Source: Prevotella sp. UBA6447 (GTDB taxonomy: Bacteria; Bacteroidota; Bacteroidia; Bacteroidales; Bacteroidaceae). Taken from it: a stretch of DNA of 64,000 nt. How positions within the stretch are numbered: the stretch's first letter is position 1; each line of letters begins with the position of its first letter. Positions 26,377 through 34,283 of this stretch are shown piece after piece. The translations under genes and the position numbers were made by a program. The notes below the pieces were generated by a model. It did not search any database. It was not told where the DNA came from and saw only the letters and a program-made list of their open reading frames with translations. The stretch spans positions 32,234-96,233 of the forward strand of contig DJOD01000013.1 of assembly GCA_002437115.1 (NCBI GenBank). Direction: 5' to 3'.

Positions 26377-29025
26377 TTATCTCCTCCTTGCTTTAGCGTT
26401 GTTATGTCGTTTGGCTGAGGTGGTTGACAGGCCGATGGCCTCACGCCAGGGCTTGAGCTGGTCGCGGTCATAGAAGAGCGGTCCGTCAATCTGGTGCACC
26501 ACGACACCTGATGCCTGGTAAATTTGGCTGGTAGCCACCTTGTCGCGATTCTGCAGCCAGTACTCGCGACCGATGATGTTGTAGAGCCCATCGGCCTTGA
26601 CAATATGACGCTTGTGGCCAAGCTGATCCTCGACGCTCATCTGGTTGTCATCGGCGTTGACGGTGATTGAGAAATAGCGCTTGTTGGCTGGGTTGATTTT
26701 CGACGACTCGTAGCGCACGTCGTTTTGGGGCGTTCCTCCGATGAAGACGCTGTTGTCCTGGATGTGGTAGCGCAGGAAGTTGTTAATGATATTGCTCAGA
26801 TTGGTCTTGGCTGCCTCGAAAGCTTTCTTGTCACCGCCGAAGTCATCAGCAGTCAGAGCATCCACGTCGTCCCACGTGGGCAGGTAGCCTTTGCTGATGA
26901 GCTCCTGCACGGTGGCGTTGGTGGGCACGTAGACCGTGTAGTTGTAGTTGTCGAACACGTTGATGTTACGCTCGCCTGTGGCAGCATCATACTGCCCGAG
27001 CAGACGGTTCGTGAGAAGCGACGAGCCTTGCAGGAGCTTAAAGAACGCCCCAAAATTGTCGTTCTCCTGCAGGATGCTGTAGGTGCTGCGCTGGCTGCTG
27101 AGTGGAAGGCCGTTCTCCACAACGTATGCCTTGCCGTTGCCTGCGCCGCTCTGGTCGTAAATTTGCTTCACCACGACGTTGGTACCCATTTCCTCCTGGA
27201 AGGCTCCGTTAACGGTCATCTGCCCGGCCTTGCCAGCATGATGCACGACTATGGGCGTGCCACCCTTGCTCTTATAATAAGTGTGGCCATCCTCAACGTT
27301 GCCCACAATGATAAGACTGTTGAGGAGATCCTCCAAACGGTCTTTTACCTGGTCGGCACTGGTGACCGAGTCTTTGGATGCCTCGTCCACGACACCTGTC
27401 GAGAGATCATAGTCATAGCGGTTGGCCACGACGGTCTTACGCTGGTTGTTATAGGTAAATCGGTATAGCTTGGTGCGGTTTGTTCCGTATGTGCAGGGAT
27501 CCACATAGCAGAGCATGGCCTTGTTGGTGGGCAGGATAAAGCTGTAGTAGGAATCCATGGAGTTGAGGTAAGGCTCGAAGTTGAGGTTGCTGATACCCCA
27601 ATAGATGACGCTCATGATGCCGTTGGCACCATCTGAGTTGATCAGGGCCGGGAAACTCACCGAGCGGTAGTCGGCTGGTGTATACACCTTATTTAGCAAG
27701 TACACAACGCCATTGCATCCCATGAAACAGCTGTCCACGTCGGCGGAGGTAATACCAAGGCTCACCTTGGTGGTGTTGTCGACGATATTCTTAAACTTTG
27801 AGGGGACGGTCTCCGAGAAGGTATTGATCATGTTGATGTTCATGAGCTTCACGAGCACATTCATGGGCACGTTGTCCCATGAGCCATACATGTCCTGGAG
27901 CACCTTGCCGTCAGCGTTCCACCACTTGTCCAAGGCCTGGTTGGATGGCACGAGCATAGCACCGGCATCGTAGTGGAGGTCATAGCCTGACGTGTTGCTA
28001 TAGATGTAGTGGTTCCACGTGGGGTCGTAGAGCAGTTTGGCGTCCACGGCCTGCCCGCTGGGGTCTGTCGAGAGCTCGCCCGTCTGCGGCGCGCCATAGC
28101 CACCAGTGTTGGCTGTCGTGGCGAAATGGCGCAACACAAACACGGAGTCGGTGTTGTTATACAGTCGGTTGTATTCCTTCGTGGCGGCATCATCGTAGTA
28201 GGGAGCCGAGAAGCGATCGAGCAGACTGTTGAAGAGACTCATGTTAGCGTGTGAACGGATGATACCCGCCATGTTGTCGGCAGATGTCATCACGCCGTCC
28301 ACCTTATGTATATATCCGTTTTTGCAAGTGATGTCGCGCTCAATAATCTTCTTTCCGTTGACCCACGCGTCGCTGACCGAGTTCGACTCGCCGTTGGTGA
28401 GGGTGGCGAGGTCGCCATCGGTGATCTTGTTAAGCTGCATGTAGGCGGGCAGGAAGTGGATCATGGGCTTGGTTGTGTTGTCGCGCAACAGTACGATGCC
28501 GTTCTTGTGGTCCTTGTATTTCTTCCAGTAGCTGGTGTTGGGCATGTCCTTGGGATAGACGCGAGTCACTGAGTCGAAGACCGAGACGGCCGTCTCGCGC
28601 CGCATGCACATGCCCTCCTCGGGTGGGTTGCCACTGACGTTACTCAGCAACTCGATGAGGTAAGCGTTATTGACCATCGATGAGTTGAAGATGAGCTTCT
28701 TCTGAGCCTGGGTAAGGTCCTCATACTTCTTCACTCCCCAGCTGTTGGTTTGGAACCATTTGTTGAAGGCATCGTCGTCGGCAGCAAAGAGTGTCTTGCT
28801 ACCGGTCTGGCTGAGCACGGCGGTCTGCCCAAGGTCATCGATGAGGCGCAACGTGTACGAGTAGTTGCCCTCTTCCTTGAGCTGGTCGTAGATGGAGTTG
28901 CCCAACCACGACGGTTGCCCGGTGAGGATATCCTTCTCGCACGACTGCAACATCGGGGCTCCGGTCGCCAACAGGAGGGCTGCGGCTGCCGTCAGTGCCT
29001 TGCGCGTGGATTTCAGATGTTTCAT
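26377..29025 (-). CDS. Multi-domain FAS1 lipoprotein heading the SusCD locus
   Basis: An 882-aa lipoprotein with the lipobox LQSC. At least three FAS1 units are visible from repeated elements: KTLFAADDDAFNKWFQTN and MVNNAYLIELL; MLVPSNQALDKWWNADG and the VYLLNKVYTPADY strand; YTVYVPTNATVQELISKG, INNFLRYHIQDNSVFIGG and the closing VVHQIDGPLFY. Fasciclin domains bind other proteins or matrix. As the first gene of the presumed operon, directly behind the promoter at 29113-29143 and overlapping in spacing with SusC (3 bp gap), it is probably made in stoichiometric amounts with the transporter. Confidence 0.88.
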   Translation of the reverse strand: MKHLKSTRKALTAAAALLLATGAPMLQSCEKDILTGQPSWLGNSIYDQLKEEGNYSYTLRLIDDLGQTAVLSQTGSKTLFAADDDAFNKWFQTNSWGVKKYEDLTQAQKKLIFNSSMVNNAYLIELLSNVSGNPPEEGMCMRRETAVSVFDSVTRVYPKDMPNTSYWKKYKDHKNGIVLLRDNTTKPMIHFLPAYMQLNKITDGDLATLTNGESNSVSDAWVNGKKIIERDITCKNGYIHKVDGVMTSADNMAGIIRSHANMSLFNSLLDRFSAPYYDDAATKEYNRLYNNTDSVFVLRHFATTANTGGYGAPQTGELSTDPSGQAVDAKLLYDPTWNHYIYSNTSGYDLHYDAGAMLVPSNQALDKWWNADGKVLQDMYGSWDNVPMNVLVKLMNINMINTFSETVPSKFKNIVDNTTKVSLGITSADVDSCFMGCNGVVYLLNKVYTPADYRSVSFPALINSDGANGIMSVIYWGISNLNFEPYLNSMDSYYSFILPTNKAMLCYVDPCTYGTNRTKLYRFTYNNQRKTVVANRYDYDLSTGVVDEASKDSVTSADQVKDRLEDLLNSLIIVGNVEDGHTYYKSKGGTPIVVHHAGKAGQMTVNGAFQEEMGTNVVVKQIYDQSGAGNGKAYVVENGLPLSSQRSTYSILQENDNFGAFFKLLQGSSLLTNRLLGQYDAATGERNINVFDNYNYTVYVPTNATVQELISKGYLPTWDDVDALTADDFGGDKKAFEAAKTNLSNIINNFLRYHIQDNSVFIGGTPQNDVRYESSKINPANKRYFSITVNADDNQMSVEDQLGHKRHIVKADGLYNIIGREYWLQNRDKVATSQIYQASGVVVHQIDGPLFYDRDQLKPWREAIGLSTTSAKRHNNAKARRR

Positions 29026-29112
29026 TTGCAGATTATGTTAGGTTTATGATTTTTAGTTATAAAAGCGGTCTGCCTCTTCACAGACTTGATAGGTGGATTA
29101 AACTTGCAATCG

Positions 29113-29143
29113 CAAAGATATATTAAAAAAAACAAAACTACAA
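29113..29143 (-). promoter_or_regulatory. Promoter of the FAS1-SusCD operon
   Basis: Minus-strand -7 element TATCTTTG (29113-29120) and TTG (29141-29143) are separated by 20 nt, matching the Bacteroidetes consensus. The leader to the ATG at 29025 would be about 80 nt. Confidence 0.75.
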
Positions 29144-29200
29144 GTTAATTTATAAAAAAATGGAGATTTAACACTTAATTTTTTAAAACGGCTGTAGAGA

Positions 29201-29235
29201 ATGAAAAAACCGTCCAATGGATGAAAAAATCATCC
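29201..29235. promoter_or_regulatory. Helically phased direct repeats, candidate HTCS operator
   Basis: ATGAAAAAACCGTCC (29201-29215) recurs as ATGAAAAAATCATCC (29221-29235): 13 of 15 identical and starting exactly 20 bp apart, two helical turns. The second copy also forms the palindrome GGATGA-aaaaa-TCATCC (29219-29235). The site lies between two divergent promoters, 26 bp upstream of the plus-strand -33 box. Tandem in-phase repeats are what an AraC-type domain would bind; the link to this HTCS is inference. Confidence 0.5.
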
Positions 29236-29261
29236 GTTTGCACCATTTTTGCAAAATTTTA

Positions 29262-29293
29262 TTTGCCGTCAGCTGCATTTTTGCCTATATTTG
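29262..29293 (+). promoter_or_regulatory. Promoter of the 808-aa secreted repeat protein
   Basis: TTTG (29262-29265) and TATATTTG (29286-29293) are separated by 20 nt, a full match to the Bacteroidetes consensus. The leader to the ATG at 29404 is about 100 nt. Confidence 0.8.
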
Positions 29294-29403
29294 CGGTGTC
29301 GTTGAACATGGAGTGGCTCCAGGCAAATCGTCACGACGCTGATGGCACATGAAGAATGAAACGACAAAATATCCAAAATCAAACCTTTTAATAATCATCA
29401 CTT

Positions 29404-31830
29404 ATGAAAAAGTCTACAACCATGAGGCAGGTTCTGTTTGCCCTGATGTGTCTCTTCGGCCTCACAGCCAGCGCACAGTTCTCGGCCACGCTGAACCAAG
29501 GCCCCACAAGCGACTACTCGAACGTCGGCCACCAGTTCAAGCTGACTGAAGTGGCCGAGGCTCTCGGCACCGACACCGCCACACTCGCGGCCCAACTGTC
29601 CGACGTGAAGAACACCAAGGTGTTCGCCGTCATCGATTCCACTGGCACCGTAGACACCTACACGGGTAATCCTGGTGAGTTCTGGCTTACCCTGACCGGA
29701 CAAGTGCACGAATTCTCAGGAGCCACCTGGTTCGTCGGCGAAAACTACGATGTGGAAAACGATGTCTTCAATGTCTACGTGGGTCAGATGCCCAATTACT
29801 TCACCGCGTCCGACACGCTCCACGTGAAGGCTGCCCTGGTCTACGGCGGCAAGACAGTGACCTTCGACATGACCTACCAGGTCTACGTGCCAAAGGCTCC
29901 GGAGGCTGAGCTGGCCATCTCCAAGCTCAACATTGTGGGCGAGGCCTCAACGAGCATCGAGCAGTATCCCCGCTCGGCCTACGACATGGACAAGGTGTAC
30001 GTCAAGGTCAGCGACCTGGCTGAGAAACTGGGAGCGGACAAGGATGACCTGTCCTACATGATCTCCAAGATTGCCTACCTGCCACGCGTCGACGCCACCT
30101 ATGGCATAATGTCCGACTCGCTCACCATCGCCAGCACCAACGACGGATGGATGAAGCGCACCATCGACAGCAAGGGCGACAGCACCTGGAACTGCGGCAA
30201 CAGCGCCTACAACAACTCTGACGTGCTCTATGTCAACAGCTTCAGCTACAACACGGCCAACGACACCCTCACATGCCAAATCGGCCAGTATCCCGGCGCC
30301 AACAAGGTGGGCGACAAGCCCAACTTCGACGTTTATCTCGTCTATGGCAGCAAGGCCTACAAGGTCAACTACACCGTCAACATCATCGAGGCCCCCTACC
30401 AGGGCCTGGAGGACATGACGCAGGTGGGCGACACCACCATCACCGTCAACCAACAGCACACCAACGACTACTCATACACCAGCATCAACCCTGACACGGC
30501 AGCCATCGCAGCCGCTCTCGGCACCACCGCCAGCAACATGCAGATGCAGGCGCTCAACTCCAGCGGAAGCCTCTCGTCTGAATACACAGCCAACAACGGC
30601 GGTTACTGGCTCACACAGGCCGGCGTCATCTGCAACTGGGGCACTGGAGCCTTCCTCTTTGTGGAACCCGCGGCCACCAACAACTTCTCCGACATCCACG
30701 TGGGTCAGTATCCCGACGCAGCACAGCCCCTCGACACCGCACGCGCCACACTCTACTTCACCAGCTACGGCAAGTACTACAGCGTCAACGTCGTCTTGGC
30801 CATCGAGAAGGGCAGCACGCCCGAGCAAGACCAGTTTGTGAGCGTCGCCAAGCGCACCGTCAACATCCAGGGCCTGCCCGCCGATTACGGCTGGAGCACC
30901 ACCGACAGCAGCATCCCCGTGTCTGACATCGAGGCAGCCATCGGCACCTCTTCGCCCGTGCTCTACGCCTACATCTCCGACAGCCTCCGCAAGAATAGCC
31001 CCGACACCTACCCGGAGACCATGCTCTACACCAAGAACTACAACATGAACCCGACTCCGGGCTTCTGGCTCGACAAGGACGGCAAGTCTATCGGTTGGAC
31101 CTCTGACGCTCTGTCTCCTTGGGGCATCTGCACCAGCCTCGCCGACGGCAAGTACACCTTCAAGGCCATGCAGTATGCCGCCGACCAGCCCGGCACCGCT
31201 TACTCTGGACAGTTCTTCCTTGTCAACGAGGAGACCGGCAAGATGATGACCGTGGTGGTCAACTACCAGGTGGTGTCGGTCATCCAGACCATCACCGAGG
31301 TGGGCTCCACCAGCATCACACTGCCCATCAGCGACGAGGGCTTGGACGAGGAGGTCAGCATCGACCTCGCTCCCGTGGCTGAGGCACTCGGCACCGATGT
31401 CAGCACTCTCCTCTCTGGCTACACGCTCGTGGGTCGCGACGCAAATGGCGCCTACACCGAAGGTGTGGATCCCGTGCAGACAGGCCTGATGTTTGCCACC
31501 GACGGATCATGTGGCGGCGACAACATCGGCATCAACTTCTCTGAAGACGGCACCAAGATACTGACCTACGCCAACAACGCCGACGAGGTGGGCGCTGGCT
31601 ACAAGGCAGAAGGCACCATCGGCTTCATGCTGAATGGTGAAGACAACGAGACAAAGATTTACGTCATCTACGTCACCTTCATGAACGCCGGCGACTATGC
31701 CACTGGCATCGACGGCATCCAGCAGAACGCCAAGAAGGACGGCAAGATCTACGACCTCAGCGGCCGTCAGGTCAGCAAGCCCACCCACGGCCTCTATATC
31801 CAGAACGGCAAGAAGTTTGTGGTGAAGTAA
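29404..31830 (+). CDS. Secreted repeat protein (DUF4859-like repeats) with C-terminal tail motif
   Basis: An 808-aa exported protein (signal peptide ending SLTASAQ-like: LFGLTASAQ). It holds about five related modules of 110-160 residues, each with an EALGTD-type element (VAEALGTDTATL; AAALGTTASNM; IEAAIGTSSPVL; VAEALGTDVSTL), a G-x-WL segment (GEFWLTLTGQVHEF; GGYWLTQAGVICNWG; GFWLDKDGKSIGW), and a GQYP or GQMP turn before a closing YxVxVV strand. This pattern resembles families labelled DUF4859. The C-terminus IYDLSGRQVSKPTHGLYI and then NGKKFVVK is a Prevotella-type tail. It is divergent from the FAS1-SusCD operon and shares its control region. A ligand-binding or adhesive surface role is inferred. 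Confidence 0.8.
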   Translation: MKKSTTMRQVLFALMCLFGLTASAQFSATLNQGPTSDYSNVGHQFKLTEVAEALGTDTATLAAQLSDVKNTKVFAVIDSTGTVDTYTGNPGEFWLTLTGQVHEFSGATWFVGENYDVENDVFNVYVGQMPNYFTASDTLHVKAALVYGGKTVTFDMTYQVYVPKAPEAELAISKLNIVGEASTSIEQYPRSAYDMDKVYVKVSDLAEKLGADKDDLSYMISKIAYLPRVDATYGIMSDSLTIASTNDGWMKRTIDSKGDSTWNCGNSAYNNSDVLYVNSFSYNTANDTLTCQIGQYPGANKVGDKPNFDVYLVYGSKAYKVNYTVNIIEAPYQGLEDMTQVGDTTITVNQQHTNDYSYTSINPDTAAIAAALGTTASNMQMQALNSSGSLSSEYTANNGGYWLTQAGVICNWGTGAFLFVEPAATNNFSDIHVGQYPDAAQPLDTARATLYFTSYGKYYSVNVVLAIEKGSTPEQDQFVSVAKRTVNIQGLPADYGWSTTDSSIPVSDIEAAIGTSSPVLYAYISDSLRKNSPDTYPETMLYTKNYNMNPTPGFWLDKDGKSIGWTSDALSPWGICTSLADGKYTFKAMQYAADQPGTAYSGQFFLVNEETGKMMTVVVNYQVVSVIQTITEVGSTSITLPISDEGLDEEVSIDLAPVAEALGTDVSTLLSGYTLVGRDANGAYTEGVDPVQTGLMFATDGSCGGDNIGINFSEDGTKILTYANNADEVGAGYKAEGTIGFMLNGEDNETKIYVIYVTFMNAGDYATGIDGIQQNAKKDGKIYDLSGRQVSKPTHGLYIQNGKKFVVK

Positions 31831-31851
31831 CCCATACAACGACAACCCATC

Positions 31852-31896
31852 AAAAAAAAGCTCCCGCAGGTTTGTGACCTGCGGGAGCTTTTTTTG
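31852..31896 (+). terminator. Strong intrinsic terminator after the 808-aa protein gene
   Basis: A perfect 19-bp stem, A7-AGCTCCCGCAGGT (31853-31871) and its complement (31877-31895), flanks a 5-nt loop TTGTG. The A-run before and T-run after the GC-rich core make it bidirectional. Confidence 0.95.
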
Positions 31897-32402
31897 ATAA
31901 ATCTGTCAAATCAATTTCAATTTTCACGCCACTGCGCGCATGACCTTCTGGAAATCAAATCGGGTATCACACAGGCCACATTACGCCACAAATAACCCAA
32001 GAATGGCGGAGTTGAGTGCACTTTTACGCCAAAAGAAGCAACAATAAGACTCACATCTGGCAAAGGCTAAGCCTCTTTCGAGCCATGATTGGGTCTTTAT
32101 TGTGCCTCCTTTCGATAGCTTTCTCCAGCAGAAATTCCCGCTTGAGGTCAACAAAAAACGAAATTCTTTTGCAACTACTTAGTTTTCAACTATTTGCAAA
32201 AGCCCTCACAAACACCCGTTTTTTGGAGAATTTGCAACGAGCGCAAAAGAAATTTCGAATGACGAAAGCATTCTTCAAAAAAATTACGCTAAAATCTGCT
32301 GAATAGCTTAAAATGAGCTATTTATGAGTCTTTCACCTCAATAGAGGTAATGATTTGGCAACGGTTCTAATTTCTGCAAAACGAATGTCCGCAAGTTGCC
32401 AA
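31897..32402. other. AT-rich non-coding stretch
   Basis: No gene is supported here. The base composition is clearly more AT-rich than the flanking coding DNA, and it leads into the mobile-element relic. A short inverted repeat ATAGCT-taaaatg-AGCTAT occurs near 32304-32322. A 96-codon open frame at 32016-32306 starts with GTG and has no recognisable features. Confidence 0.5.
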
Positions 32403-32624
32403 TTAGTAGATTCTATGTTTGAAGTCCGCCCTATAGGTGCACGCACAAAGTTCAAGCCTGTCAAAGAGCCTGAAACCGAAATACCTTCGGTTGAACTTAT
32501 AACAGAACTCGTTGAGGTACAGCTGGAGGAATTCCGCTTTTATGTCATGGTAAGTGTCCAGCATGCTCCTTTTAGCATTGCTGATGGCAATATGCACCCA
32601 CGGCAAGACCTTGCCCACTTTTTT
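32403..32624 (-). pseudogene. C-terminal remnant of an IS1595-family (ISXO2-like) transposase
   Basis: The minus-strand frame reads KVLPWVHIAISNAKRSMLDT, then YHDIKAEFLQLYLNEFCYKF and NRRYFGFRLFDRL before its stop. This is the characteristic end of IS1595-type DDE transposases (the WVHIAISNAKR helix and YLNEFCYKFNRR). Only about 70 residues remain; the upstream part is replaced at about 32625 by unrelated DNA read on the other strand. The element is therefore dead and marks a deletion or rearrangement joint. Confidence 0.8.
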
Positions 32625-33107
32625 CTTGGTTGATGCTGTTAAGCAGATGAGACAAGAGCATGATGTCACCTCGAAGGCATTGCAAGACAAACTTGAAGTG
32701 ATGAACAATTCACCCCAGAAGAAACTTGTAACCCACCGCTTTGACCAACTTCAAAATATGTTCTTCTTTTCATTGGTGGATTAGCACTGTCCCTTGTCTT
32801 CTCCATTTGGGGCAATCTCACCCAATGGAGAGAGCACCAAGATTGGGAGGAGGCAGACTTGAAGTATAGAGCTTTGAAGATGGTTCTTCCAGCCGATGAC
32901 CCGAGCATACGCTACATAGAAAAGCATTTCTCTGTTTGCCGAAATGAGAAAACTATTGATGATGTAAGGATTTGTGTTGCTGCTTACGAGGATTCAGTTC
33001 GCCATCACTATGAAATGGTCGAAATGGCAGCATATAAGGATAGTATCGCCAACCAACTCATGAAAGAGTCCAATGGTATAAGACGCATGTTGGAAAGTAG
33101 AAAATAA
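32625..33107 (+). pseudogene. Frameshifted membrane protein, probably from a conjugative or mobilisable element
   Basis: Two overlapping frames form one protein. The first reads VDAVKQMRQEHDVTSKALQD up to LVTHRFD (about 32745). The second continues as PTSKYVLLFIGGLALSLVFS, WGNLTQWREHQDWEEADLKY and the remainder to the stop at 33107. Restoring one C in the run at about 32745-32746 joins them into RFDPTSKYVLLF without loss. The result is a coiled-coil N-terminal part, one membrane span and a soluble C-terminal domain. The true start is lost at the junction with the transposase remnant. I associate this type with mobile-element cargo from context only. Confidence 0.65.
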
Positions 33108-33184
33108 TGCTGACAATACTCTCCTCTAAACGAAAATGCAGGTAGCCATTCCTATTTAATAAGAATGAACTACCTGCATTTTAT

Positions 33185-34010
33185 CTATATTCTTTTGAAG
33201 AACCCTTCGTAATCATCATCTAAGATTTTCCAAGAACCATTTTTGCGTCCGCCTTCTCTAACTATCAAATTTAGCTCTGATAGCTGCTTAAGGTATCGTT
33301 GTACTTGTCGCAAGGAAATTCCCATGTTCTTAGACATTTGAGTGGCATTTATCTGAGGTGTTTGCGAAATCAACTTATAGATTTGTCGTTGAGCCTTCAC
33401 AAATTCTTTTGTGACATTTTCTTTTGCTTTTACGACATCATTAGTCTCTTTTATGACATCTTTTACGACATCTCCAGTCTCTTTTATGACATGCTGGCTC
33501 TCTTTTATGACATCTGTGCCATAATTAAGATTCCACAAAGTGGCATGAAATTCTGATGCGTTGGAATAGAACTCTGGAGCATGATAATTTTCTAAGTCCT
33601 CATAACGTTTATACTCGCCAATTATCTTCTTCATGCCACTACCTCTACGTTCCATCAGCTTTAAGCGATGGAAAAAGTCAGCAAGCAAAGGGTTGCGGCG
33701 CTTTGATGGTACTGTCATTGGATTTAGCTGTTGTATTAACCGTCCATCAAACATACCACCTGGGGAATACACCTCTATGCGGTCATCATACATATCAATG
33801 TGTATTTCGCTGCCAAGTTCCATGTAGTCTCTGTGAATGATGGCATTGCATATAACCTCAGTTACCGCACGCTCAGGATAATCTGGCAGTTCTTCTCTTT
33901 ATTCTACTTCTTTCCACCATCTTCTATGCGAGTTGTTTCTTACAAAAGCGACAGCATCCTGTAGTTGTCCGATAACACTACCTTCAAGTTCCGCAAGCTT
34001 GGAGCAACAG
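33185..34010 (-). pseudogene. Disrupted ATP-binding regulator (RecG-like/HATPase_c_4 family)
   Basis: The intact downstream 212 codons (33185-33823) read YMELGSEIHIDMYDDRIEVY, SPGGMFDG, RRNPLLADFFHRLKLMERRG and SGMKKI, the C-terminal ATP-binding part of AlbA/RecG-like proteins, followed by a winged-helix (INATQMSKNMGISLRQVQRY). Upstream in the same frame, LPDYPERAVTEVICNAIIHR and VIGQLQDAVAFVRNNSHRRW belong to the same protein but are separated by a TAA at 33899-33901, and the frame beyond about 34010 no longer matches. The N-terminal domain is missing. Residues from KESQHVIKETGDVVKDVIKE are a degenerate repeat inserted between the two domains. Confidence 0.75.
33410..33525 (-). repeat. Degenerate short tandem repeat coding VIKET/DVVK
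   Basis: The plus strand repeats the core TCTCTTTTATGACATC about four times with variation. The translated product is a run of D-V-I-K-E-T/S units forming the linker of the RecG-like pseudogene. Confidence 0.55.
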
Positions 34011-34180
34011 GAAATAGTTGACAAGGTTATCACTTGGTAAAGTGCCAATATTAGGTTTATAGGAATAGGAGCAGAAAGAGATGCTTGCCTCTTTCTGCTC
34101 TATCCATGTAACGGACTTCTCGGTATCTGGCCGTCGTAGTGAGCTGTCGTTACGGTATGCTTCAACGGTATGGAATAAAT

Positions 34181-34283
34181 TCAAATGGAAGATTGTGCAA
34201 GTCCGACAACATTCTTCAAGTACAGGCAATAGCCACGGATGAACTCCTCGGTAAGCTCATTCATGGACGACACGTTGCGCCAC
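34181..34283 (-). pseudogene. Tyrosine-recombinase (integrase) N-terminal fragment abutting fmt
   Basis: The minus-strand frame reads EWRNVSSMNELTEEFIRGYC then LYLKNVVGLAQSSI and a stop. The F-IRGY-x-YLK-x-x-GLA-x-S-I pattern matches the SAM-like N-terminal domain of Bacteroidetes conjugative-element integrases. Only about 34 residues remain, starting at the last base before the fmt stop codon. It may mark the insertion joint of the decayed element at the 3-prime end of fmt. Confidence 0.5.

Noticed and set aside
4067..31830. Interpretation as a conventional polysaccharide-utilisation locus
   Set aside because: SusC, SusD and HTCS are present, but no glycoside hydrolase, lyase, esterase or surface glycan-binding protein of known type is visible.
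32016..32306. A 96-codon frame in the AT-rich stretch
   Set aside because: GTG start, no promoter or domain, and composition of non-coding DNA.
33405..33530. Possible CRISPR-like array from the repeated TCTCTTTTATGACATC units
   Set aside because: Units are adjacent and degenerate with no unique spacers, lie in a coding frame and have no cas genes nearby.
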